Shown here piece by piece: positions 21,734 through 31,272 of a stretch of 64,000 bases of DNA. The notes beneath the pieces are model-generated. The model was not told where the DNA came from and did no database searches. It was given only the letters and a program-made list of their open reading frames with translations. The DNA is from Heterostelium album PN500 (lineage: Eukaryota; Evosea; Eumycetozoa; Acytosteliales; Acytosteliaceae): assembly GCF_000004825.1 (NCBI RefSeq), contig NW_008805071.1:1798001-1862000 (forward strand). Direction: 5' to 3'. Position numbers and translations under genes: made by a program. The first letter of the stretch is position 1. Each line of letters opens with the position of its first letter.

Positions 21734-22540
21734 ATGGATAAAAAGATAAATAAAATATTTAAAAAACATTTGGATGGATGGCGGTTGGATACTGGTGGAA
21801 ATCTTAAACTTGGAAGCTACTACACATATGATAATGGAATTGGAACGATTGTGAAAACAGAACAAGCACTTAAAAATTTCCAAAACACCGATGAGACATT
21901 CAGTTACGACGTTATAGGAGAAGAAAAAGGTGAGGAATGGAGAGTCTACAACGTTGACAATAAGATTAGTATAGGAAGTGATTTGCTGGTTGCTCTCAAA
22001 TCCGGTCAGAAAGCAGAGATCCAATGTACTGTCAATAGTGAGGATTCATTCTTGGTCATCATTCACCGACCGGTAAAAAGGGAAATATCAGTCGTAAATG
22101 GTGATGATCTTGCAAAGGTTGTCTTAAAGACCTGGGCAAGCCAACCCAATCGCTTTATAGACGCAAATCTTTATGCCTCTGAATTCCATATGCTCCACTT
22201 TGAGAAAGCCAACGCTAATTTCACCATTAATATTAGTGCTGCTATCGGACAAGGTGGCAGCGTTGGTGCAAAAGGCAACATTTCTTTCAGTGGATCCATT
22301 GGCGTACTCACTTCAATTAAGCACACCGAGCCAGGCTACGTTGGTCTCTACACTCAGCTTGGATTCGCCAAGAAAGGATTTTTCGGTTCTAAACGCGCTA
22401 TCAAAGAGACCAAGGATTACAATAAAATGGTCCTACCAATTCGTATGATTAAAATAGACTCTGGCGAGAGTAGTAAAATCACAACCACCAAAAGTGAGCA
22501 AAACGATTCAAATAAAGCAGATTCAACTCCAACTGAATAA
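21734..22540 (+). CDS. Unknown 268-residue protein with Gly-rich beta region
   Basis: A single exon with normal codon use and an ATG directly after an A/T-rich leader. I do not recognise the family. It has no signal peptide or clear membrane helix. The first 140 residues mix helix and strand (HLDGWRLDTGGNLKLGSYY near residues 12-30). Residues about 160-200 form an alternating hydrophobic, Gly-spaced strand region (INISAAIGQGGSVGAKGNIS). The last 35 residues are polar, Ser/Thr/Asp-rich and probably disordered. Spaced Gly in amphipathic strands is seen in beta-barrels and pore-forming proteins but also in simple beta sandwiches, so no function is proposed. Confidence 0.7.
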   Translation: MDKKINKIFKKHLDGWRLDTGGNLKLGSYYTYDNGIGTIVKTEQALKNFQNTDETFSYDVIGEEKGEEWRVYNVDNKISIGSDLLVALKSGQKAEIQCTVNSEDSFLVIIHRPVKREISVVNGDDLAKVVLKTWASQPNRFIDANLYASEFHMLHFEKANANFTINISAAIGQGGSVGAKGNISFSGSIGVLTSIKHTEPGYVGLYTQLGFAKKGFFGSKRAIKETKDYNKMVLPIRMIKIDSGESSKITTTKSEQNDSNKADSTPTE

Positions 22541-22814
22541 TAATCATAACAATCTATCGATAAATAAATTATTGTAAATAAATAAATAAACAAACTATTT
22601 AAATAAAGTAAACAACATCATTGTAAATTGTTATTCACTGAGAAAACCGCCAGAATGAAAAGACCAGATGTGTGAAAAAAAAAAAAAAAAAAAACAATAT
22701 TAGTTTTTTAAAAAAAAAAAAAAGATAAATTAGTTATTAGTCTATTAAAACTTGTAGAATAGCAATAATTATATAATTTCAATTGAAAGCTAATAGTTTA
22801 TTTAATAAGAAAAT

Positions 22815-23318
22815 ATGAATTTTTGTGGTGAATGGTAATTGAATTATATGTTTTAAAGTTATATTTCGAGACAAAAACTAACAATCTGTATTATTTGTCT
22901 AGCAATAATCTTTTATATCCAATTGCAGATAAGGTAAACAGAGAGTTATTGCTCTCATGTAAGATTTGTGACCATCAAGAGAAAGCATCCAATAACTGTG
23001 TATATAGAAATGAAATCAAACATTCAATAGAGTATGTTTAGAATCATCAGTCAAAATAATAACAATTGCAGTAAACATACATACTTATATATATATCTTT
23101 ACTTCAATTTGTATTATTATTATAGGGAGAGAACACAGATCTCACACGATATTGCATCGGATCCAACATTACCAAGAACTAAAGGATCGAAATGTCCTGC
23201 TTGTGGTGGTAGAGAAGCTATTTTCTTCCAATCTATGGGTCAAAAGTCTGATAAGATGACTCTATTCTTTGTTTGTTGCAGTTGTGGTGAGAAATGGAGT
23301 CATGCCGAAAACATGTAA
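22815..23318 (+). CDS. rpb9: DNA-directed RNA polymerase II subunit RPB9
   Basis: Exons 22815-22834, 22903-23031 and 23126-23318 give 113 residues. The first exon is only 20 bp and ends inside the second Cys codon of the first zinc ribbon, FCGEC; the second CxxC pair is CKIC. The C-terminal ribbon has CPACGG and CCSCG, and the family signature DPTLPRT followed by KCPACG...FFQS...MTLFFVCCSCG is present. RPB9 contributes to start-site choice, proofreading and elongation by RNA polymerase II. Length and both ribbons match the family (about 110-125 residues). RPA12 and RPC11 were considered, but the DPTLPRT block and 113-residue length fit RPB9. Confidence 0.93.
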
Positions 23319-23836
23319 TCAAATTGAAAACAGAGTAGAATCAAAACAAAACAAAACAACTTTAGAATCGTCATCAGTCTAATCATACAGCATACAGAAT
23401 ACCATATATTTACAAGAAAGCAAACAACTAGAGCTATCATATACATTCGAACAACCATCAATCAATCAATCAATCAATCTAATATAATCATCTACATATT
23501 ATAATCATCATCAATCATCACATCATCATCACATCACAACAACAATAGTTCATTCAACATAAACATTCATATATCATAAATATTTATAAGAGTCAGTAAC
23601 TACCACCTTTAACAGAAAAACAAATTATTTGCTATATAAGAAATAATAATAAAAAATAAATAATAAGCGATCATATAATAATAGATAGTCGTTGATTATA
23701 TGTATGATTATACAGCTCATTGATATCAATAAGTACATTGTTATTAATCATGTTTTAAAAAAAAAAAAATAGAAACTAATAAAGAAAGAAATAAAAGATT
23801 GGTCATTCTAATTTGAAAAGACTTTATTGATTTGAT
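23319..23836. other. Convergent intergenic region with ATCA microsatellite
   Basis: Spacer between the convergent RPB9 and CX9C genes, with an ATCA tandem repeat at about 23457-23479 and further AAT/ATC-rich DNA. Both 3' UTRs must end here. No gene is visible. Confidence 0.6.
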
Positions 23837-24550
23837 TTATTGATTTGATTTAGTTAAACTATTAATATTATTGTTATTGTTATTGTTCATAGCAGCAATC
23901 TTTTGCTCTTCTTCAAAGAGTAAAGTTCTATTTATTAGACACTCATCGAATAGATTCCACTTTACAACAATGTAATATTGATTATTTAATTACGGAATAG
24001 TAAATAGTAATTAGTATTTACGATTCATTCTAAAGATGATTTAATAAATAAAACAACTACTTACAGCCATTTGACACTTCTTTGGGATTGCAACACCATC
24101 TTGAGGTATTTTACCTTGAGTACACTCCATTAGTGCTCTCGACTCATCAGGACAGAATGTAGAAAGCAGACCTATATATAATGATAATAACAATAATAAA
24201 TAGATTCAACAAACATAAATATAAGCTAGATGTTATAATTACTATGTTTATAAACACATACAAAAATTCATATGAGCGTGTACATCTTGACATTTCTTTG
24301 TAATAATGCCAGGTGGTTTACCCTGTCTCTTATCACATTCTATTGCACTATTGATAGTTTGAAAACACGATGGAAAGTCAAGAATCAACGAATACTTTGC
24401 TCTATCGTAATCATCTTTGATCTCTGGCATATGTAAATATTTCGTTGTGGGTTGGTTCTCGAGAACTTCATCTTTCGTTGTTGAACTCTTACTTTCATTA
24501 ATACTTTTTACTTTATCACTATTACTATTATTATTATTATTATTATTCAT
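23837..24550 (-). CDS. Tandem CX9C (double CHCH) protein, possibly NDUFA8-like
   Basis: Exons 24550-24262, 24171-24065 and 23959-23837 give 172 residues. After an Asn/Ser-rich head of about 40 residues the spliced chain has eight Cys arranged as four C-x9-C motifs: CFQTINSAIEC, CQDVHAHMNFC, CPDESRALMEC and CQMAWNLFDEC. Pairs of C-x9-C form CHCH helical hairpins imported into the mitochondrial intermembrane space by the Mia40 relay. Two successive CHCH modules in about 170 residues match the layout of complex I subunit NDUFA8, and the last motif (KKCQMAWNLFDEC) resembles it, but this identification is tentative. Two motifs are completed only by splicing, which supports the exon model. It is adjacent to a related gene. 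Confidence 0.75.
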
Positions 24551-24973
24551 ATTATGCTTCTATCTTTCTTTCTCTAAACAGAAATAGATTTAATAAATAA
24601 CTTTAAAAAATAAAATTATAAAAAAAACTAAACCTAAACATTTGTTGTTAAATAAACTTTAACTTTATAATTAAATTAAATTAAAGTAATTCATTCTATC
24701 ATAATCTAATCTATTTTTATATCCTACATCCTCTTTAAATCTATTACTATGATCATTATCACCTAACCTGTATTGCTTTGTTTTAAATTTATATAATAAT
24801 AATAAATACTAATATTATAATAGAAAGCTATCATGATAATAGATCTATTTAATATTAGATTTTAGTTTTGCTTTTGTCTTGTTTTGTTTTGTTTAATTTA
24901 ATTTAAATTATTATGTTTATCTATATTTATATACTATATTTAACAAAAAATATATCTATTGTAATGTATTTGT
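24551..24973. other. Spacer between the two CX9C genes
   Basis: About 420 bp of strongly A/T-rich DNA that must contain the 3' end of the upstream gene and the promoter of the 24.5 kb gene. No specific element was found. Confidence 0.5.
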
Positions 24974-25423
24974 CTAATTCTTCAAGTTGGCTCTCTTTTC
25001 GATTCTGTCTCTCATTGTCTCTGGACGACATTCAGCCAAAAAGTTATTAATCTATTTGTGATTAGATATATCAATCATAATAAGTAAGTATTGAATTTGT
25101 AATATATTGAATTGATTGATATATATATATATATATCTCGTTTGAGTGTATTGACATACCTCTGGTTGACATGCAGAAGTTTGATAGTTGTTGGTTTGCA
25201 TGCATTTCTTCAATGGTTGTGCAGCGTCACACAATGATAAACAGAAAGTGCATTCCCAGTTTTCTTTATTACAGTTTACTTGAAGAGACTCTGGGTTTGG
25301 TCCAAACTTTATGTAGCAATTGACATCGTCTTTAATTTGCTTTTCGCACTCTGGGAAGAGTGAAATCAACATATCTCTTGACTCTCTAATGGTTGTCTTT
25401 GGTTGTTGTTGTTGTTGTGACAT
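24974..25423 (-). CDS. CX9C-type small protein, paralogue-like neighbour
   Basis: Exons 25423-25160 and 25051-24974 give 113 residues. A Gln-rich start is followed by CEKQIKDDVNC and CNKENWECTFC, both C-x9-C, then CDAAQPLKKC (C-x8-C) and a final C-x10-C pair completed across the intron (CQPE joined to INNFLAEC). The order of Cys pairs, the FP(E/S)C start and the tail after the last Cys parallel the neighbouring gene at 23837-24550, so the two look like diverged tandem duplicates. Mitochondrial intermembrane-space location is likely by family. The irregular second module may mean a loss of constraint or a different fold. Confidence 0.72.
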
Positions 25424-25760
25424 CTCTGTAAAACTTTATTATAATATATTGCTAATAGTAATGAAAACAATTACTTTTAAAACTTTGAGAACTTTTAAAG
25501 GGGTTGACTAAACACTAACAATGAAAATCAATCAAAACAGAAAAAAAAAATGATCAAAAATATTTGTAAAAAAATATTTTTTTTGAACATTAAAATTGAT
25601 TAATTGGTCGGATTTGTATGGTAATTGTTATTGTTGGTGGTGATTAAATCACTTTATTGATATAAACAATAAAGATATTTACAATTTGTTTATTATGTAT
25701 AAAGATGAATTAATAATTTGGTTGTTTGGTAATCGATAATAAATTAAAGCTAAAACTAAT
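25424..25760. other. Intergenic spacer
   Basis: 337 bp between two minus-strand genes, holding the 3' end of the hydroxylase gene and the promoter of the 25.4 kb gene. A and T runs only. Confidence 0.5.
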
Positions 25761-27250
25761 CTAACATTGGAGCTTGGCTATGGCTGATGCCAATGAGGTT
25801 GTCTGACCTTTGATTTGATTGCATAGACTGACCAGCTTGTCTTTGGTGTCGAGGATTTCGATGGTTTGGGTGTAAGGGTTGTAACGAAGACTAAACGGCT
25901 TGTCTAGCGTCTCTGCGAATTGCTTCATCTTGTCTTTGGCCGATTGGAAACTCTCGGCCACAAAGTAAACTGGTTGGTATTGAGTGATAGGATACTTCTG
26001 ATTGCACGTCACAAACGGATCGAATGGCTTTCTCTCGGGCTTATCTGACAAACAATACTCCAACTCACCAAACGACGAAAGTAAACCTGCTCCATATGCC
26101 TTGATTCCATCTCCTTCCTTACAAATACCAAATTCTACAGTAAACCAATAACACTGTGATAATTATTCAATATCATTAGTAAACGATTAGTTTCAACTAT
26201 TTAATTAAAGTCAGTAATCATTAGTAAAACTTACAGTGGAAAGTCTTTCAATATCTTCATCTGATGCACCTAACGATGCCATACCAATCTCTTGTGAAAA
26301 ATCTGCAAAATCTGGGTCGGCAAACAGGGGAACGTGACCGAGTAGCTCATGACAGATGTCTGGTTCTGGTGTGTAGAGTGGCACAGAGTGATGTCTGAGG
26401 TATTGGGTGGCATGGAACACACGGAATGCCAATCCGTTCAAGAAATCTCGAGACGACAACAAACCCTGTACTGGACGCAAACGGAATCCCGTGCACTCTG
26501 TAAGGAACTCTGAGATGTCCTGTAGCTGTGGTACGTTGTTTTCAGAGTATCCACAGTTCTGTTCGAGCAACGGGAAGATGTAACGGTACTGTCTGCAAGC
26601 GTTGGTATGTGAGAGTTCCTTCAGCTGTTTGTAGACGACACCCCATGTCTTCTTCTCATCCTCGGAGTACTCGATGGTCGGGATCTTCTCACCGTGCTTG
26701 TAGGTAGCAGCGATCTGTGCGATCTCCTTACGTCTCTCGATGTACACCTTATCGGTAGCACCCGGATGGTCCGATGACAAATCAGATCCCATCTCCAAAA
26801 CCTTGTTACAGAACAAATCTAAATCCGAAAGTTTTCTTGGGAACCATGGAGCTATAGTTTAAATATAAATGTTAATAACAAAGTACTACTTATTTAACTT
26901 GCTTATAAGTTTGATTAGTTACTTGAAGTTTGTTTTGGTTTCTTGGTCTCGGTGAGAATGGTGGCGTCTACACCCTTTTTGTTGAGACAGTCGATGACAC
27001 AATCGATTGGCTCCGATGAGTGATCCTCAGTGGAGAGATCCAAGAAGAAGTCATAGTCGAACTTCTCGGTCTTTGATGGTCTCGATTCGATACGAGTGAT
27101 GTTGATTCTGTGTTCCTTGATGACCTCCAAGTACTCAGTCAAACAACCGATCTTGTCGCTAATAGAGAAGAGTACAGTTGTCTTGAAATCAGAAGTTGTT
27201 TCAGACTTTGTTGGTGTTGTTGTTGTTTTTGCTGCAGCTGCTGACATCAT
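25761..27250 (-). CDS. pah: Phenylalanine hydroxylase (aromatic amino acid hydroxylase)
   Basis: Exons 27250-26923, 26851-26235 and 26153-25761 give 445 residues. An Ala/Thr-rich start is followed by an ACT regulatory domain (about 25-105), then the catalytic domain beginning [12 protein letters not shown]. The iron ligands are visible: the two His of CHELLGH (about 277 and 282) and Glu 322 in CYWFTVEFG. Length matches animal phenylalanine hydroxylase (about 450). The enzyme converts phenylalanine to tyrosine with a tetrahydropterin cofactor; dictyostelids are known to use tetrahydrodictyopterin. Tyrosine or tryptophan hydroxylase is less likely because dictyostelids are known for a single PAH-type enzyme. 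Confidence 0.95.
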
Positions 27251-28371
27251 GATTAGATTTGTTTTGTTTTGTTTTGATTTGATTGGTTAATTATTAAGCT
27301 AAATAAAAATAATCTTTTTTATATTTAATACTATTATTAATATATAATCTTTGTATGTATGTGAGTAATAATAATAAAAATAATATAATTGTCTTGTCAA
27401 AAATAAAAATTAAAGAATACAATTATTATTAATAATAATGAAAATGAATCTGTTCTTGTTTTAATTTTTTATGTTTTATTTTTTAATGACAAAACCCAAC
27501 ACCATTATAATTATGAAAAATCGAAAAAAATAAAAAATAAAATTTAATTAAAAAATCTGTTTTTGTGGTGTTTCCTAACCAATTGAATTGAAATTTCCAT
27601 CATCAGAAAAATTCCGATGCATCATGGAACATTCGTTGGTTCCATGTATTTTTTTTTTTTTGTAAAAAAATATTGTGGTACCTCATAATTTTTTTTGTTT
27701 TTTTAAATCTCTCCCAAATCTTGGTCCAACACCTGTTTTTCTTACACCGAATACTGACCTTTTACCATTTTGAATATCAATGGTACACTTAATGACATTT
27801 CTAATTTTTAATTTTTTTTATTCCTATATAGGAATGGTATTTTTACACATACTATTTTTAAAGAATAGGCCTATTACAAAAATTCTTATTATGTAAAAGG
27901 ATGTTGTATTAAAGGAAGAGAAACTTCTATAAATAAAACTAAAATTGTGACCAAACTTTTTTTTTTAATTCATTCAAGTTATTAAATCTATAAATCTTTA
28001 TTTTATTAAATTCAAAACTATTATAATTTTGGAATATAAAATTTGGATTGTTAGAAATACAAAATAAACGGATAGACATAATATGTTTAATAAAACTGAT
28101 CAGCGAACAACCTTCAAGGGTATCCTTGGCTACTCTTGAATGAAAAGCATCCCGCAAAGTTAGATTTCTTTCCATCCATCAATTTAAACTTTTTTTATTT
28201 TACACTTAAAAAGAATAATGATTATATATTACCAATCAATTCCCTTTTTCTTTGTTGGTAATTTATTTACTATGTATAATTTTTATTGATGTTTTGTTTT
28301 TTTAATGTCCAAGCTTGTCATTGTTGATGTTATTGTTTTTTTTGTTGTTGGTTGTTGCTGTTTTTTTCTTT
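27251..28371. other. Intergenic region with hairpin and a doubtful small ORF
   Basis: 1.1 kb between two minus-strand genes. Besides A/T-rich DNA it contains the inverted repeat CATGGAAC/GTTCCATG at 27623-27646 and the doubtful ORF listed separately. Transcription of the downstream hydroxylase must start just above 27250. Confidence 0.5.
27939..28175 (-). CDS. Doubtful small ORF (78 residues)
   Basis: An ATG-started frame with fairly normal composition in its first half (LTLRDAFHSRVAKDTLEG) and an Asn/Phe/Lys-rich second half ending KKVWSQF. No signal peptide and no family recognised. It may be a remnant of one of the large dictyostelid families or a first exon, since A/T-rich DNA follows. 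Included only as a possibility. Confidence 0.25.
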   Translation of the reverse strand: MERNLTLRDAFHSRVAKDTLEGCSLISFIKHIMSIRLFCISNNPNFIFQNYNSFEFNKIKIYRFNNLNELKKKVWSQF

Positions 28372-31272
28372 CTAAGACATAAAAGTCTTGTTCAATAAAT
28401 ACAATAAAATATTAATATTAAGTTTAAAGAAATCGGTTTCATATTCTAATTGATGGTTGGCCTGCATTTCGAGCAGTTCGTCCAGATGCAACTTGATCTC
28501 TGACACCGATGTGGTACGGTAGATCAGTGTGACATCAAAGATACCGGGTGACTCTGATGTGAATGAAAAGTAGACGTTGGAACGACGATCCTCCGGTACT
28601 TCCGACTCCAAAATGATGCCATCCTTCTCAAGCTGTGAGTAACTAAACTTGAATGGTCCTTTCTTCTTGAACTTCTCGCCACCATTACTACTGCTGCTGC
28701 TCTTCTTCTCCTTCTTTTCTTTCTTTGACTTTTTGTCACCGCCACTGCCACCGGAGCAATTCTCACGTACGTTCACCAGATACTTCTCGTAGGACTCCAG
28801 TTGTTGCTGGAGGAACAGGTTGTGTTCGCGAATCGCTTCGAGCACCTGGCGAAGCTTTTCGAGCTCGGTGTTGGTCTTGGCGATGTACGACTCGTAGTTG
28901 AGCATCTCGGCGACGATATCCTTGCGCAGCTGCGAGTAGTTATCCTCCTCGGAGAGGTATCCGCTGGCGGAAAGCTTCTTGCAGTTCAAGAGAATCTTTT
29001 TAATGCTATCTACAATGTCTTGGTTCTTGTTGGCCGCTGCGGTCTTGGCAACTTCCGCTAGGGTTGCGCCCATGTCTGTCATGTCCTTGCCGCTGGCGAG
29101 CGATCGCAACACAGTGAACAACAGATACTTTGTTTCATTATACATTTGTTCTGGCTTGATGTTTAGTGATTCATTCAATTCAAAGCGATTCGTTAGCTTG
29201 AGTTCGACGTTGGCGTTCTCTGAGCGCGGCAACTGTGCTGGCGCGGCACCTAGGTCCGAGAGGATCAGACGGAGTGGGTCATTTGGCTCGGGAGCAAGCA
29301 CGCCAAGATGTTGCTCAAGTAGACTGTGCACAAAGTACATTTCATTGAGTGTAATGTTGATTGTGATGTTGTCACCGACACGTCCGAGCGCTATATATTT
29401 ATCGAGGTTGAGGTGGTCGCTGAGGTTGTCGACTTTGGTCAGCAGCTCGAGGAAGTCGTTGAGTCGATCCTTGTTCTTTTCTAAAAATACATTCAAAGGC
29501 TCCATAAAGAACTCTTTGACGCCACCAAACATGATGTTGTTGGCGAGATTCTGCATCATCTTGGCGGGATAGGTTAGATTCTTCTTGGTGTTGTTTGAGA
29601 GTTTCGCTTCGACAAGCATGAATGCCTGTGGACTGACGACAGCGGGATTGATATAACGCAACAAGAAGAATCCTCCGATCAATCCGCAGGATTGTGCACG
29701 CGTAGCACTTGGGAATTTGACTTTGACCAACTCGCGAATCTGCTTGCAAATCCAACGGATTCCGTAGGGCACCAAATCGATCGACGAGATAATCGATTCG
29801 ATAAACTTGTCACCGATGGACACCAGGTTTTCGATACGTGGACGAATGATGTTTTGGACGGCGCCGTTTTGTGCGCATTCTTCGGGTGGCGCCTTTCGCT
29901 TGAGAGGCGACGGCTTTCCGGTTTGGGTTTCGTACTCGTTGATGTGGTCCTCGTAGACGATCGACGGGTTGATCTCGAGTGAGAGATCTTTGTTGCTGGT
30001 GATTGCCTCGAGTGGCTTGGTGAGCGAGTGCTTCAGGTACTGTTGTCCTGGACCACGACGGGTGTAAGTTGTCATCATACGCGTCAGAGCGGTGTTCGCA
30101 CGAAGCAGTGAACCAATCGAGGTGGCCTCCTTAAACTCCTCGGCCAACACCTTTTGAAACATCGAGAGCAAGAGATGTTCTTCGTTCTCCTCGTATTGAT
30201 TACCGTAGAGTGTGAACATTACGGTCTGCAAGAGATTGTCGATCTCACCGACCTTGACCAGCTTTGCCAAGCTGGCAATGTAAGTGGTGTTGTTTTGCAG
30301 CAGGTAGAACAGCTGTCCATAGTTTTCACGCTGCGATTTATCTTTAATCTGAATGGTTTTGTTTTGCATCTCGAGAATGTCACCTGACGACTGCATAATT
30401 TCATCCAAAGTAATACGATTCTTGATCAACAATGCAATCTTTTTATCCAAAGTACGAATATCTCTTTCCAATGTGAAATTCTTTTTACTCGATATCGAAA
30501 TTTCACGTTTCAATTCAAACAATAGTTTTTGATCTAAATAACATTAAAGAATGAAAGAGTGTGCGTTGTATGTGAATATTTAATCCTTTTTTTTTGAGTA
30601 GTTGTTATTTGATAGAATGGACTTACTTTTGGCTAAAACATCACCTTTGATGTGATCCTGTTGACTTATGACTTCTCTGAGATTGACACTCATGATACGT
30701 GAGTTTGGCTTGTCTGGTGTTGGTTGATGTACTCCACTCGAGTTGAGAGCGGATTGCTGTGGTGGTGAAGATGGTAACGCTGGTGATGAAACTGTAGGTG
30801 AATTACTTGCACTTCTTGGTTGTGGTGTTGGTTTCGATTGTGGAATTGGATTTGGTTTCGATACTGCATGGGGAGGTGGTTGTTGTGGTGGTTGTGCATT
30901 GGTTGTTGTTGTTGAAGTGGTTGTTGGTTGTGACGATGCTGCTGCTGCAACTTTGACAGTGTGTTGAAGTGGTGGTGTGGTGTTGTTTAGAGGTGGTGGT
31001 GGATGTGGGTGCGCATTTGATGATGCAACTGGCTTTGATGTTGGTGGGTGGTGAGTTGTTGGTGGTGGAACAACGAGTGGAGGCGGTGTTTGTAATACTG
31101 GTGAAGATGGTGAGGGTGGCGAGGGTTTAGCTGTGATGATTGGTGCTGGCTTCAATTGTGGTGACGATGAAGTTGAGGCATGTTGAACTGGTCCACTTCC
31201 ATTGGATTGATCATGTGGAAATTGTGGAGGTAACTTTCGCTTTGGTACCTCCGGAGTGAATTTGTTACTCAT
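28372..31272 (-). CDS. IQGAP-type RasGAP with proline-rich N terminus
   Basis: Exons 31272-30627 and 30533-28372 give 935 residues. The first 200 are Pro/Ser/Thr/Gln-rich with SH3-ligand-like PPP clusters. A coiled-coil region precedes the RasGAP domain (about 315-600), and the C terminus carries the RasGAP C-terminal domain typical of IQGAPs (about 700-900). The arginine-finger position is occupied by Arg (SLLRANTALTRMM, Arg near 360), and the structural motif GFFLLRYINPAVVSP keeps its Arg (near 508). Mammalian IQGAPs have lost the catalytic Arg, so this protein could be an active GAP for a Ras GTPase. It lacks CH and IQ motifs, as do dictyostelid DGAP1/GAPA/IqgC-type proteins involved in cytokinesis, macroendocytosis and cell motility. 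Which paralogue it is cannot be settled here. Confidence 0.88.
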
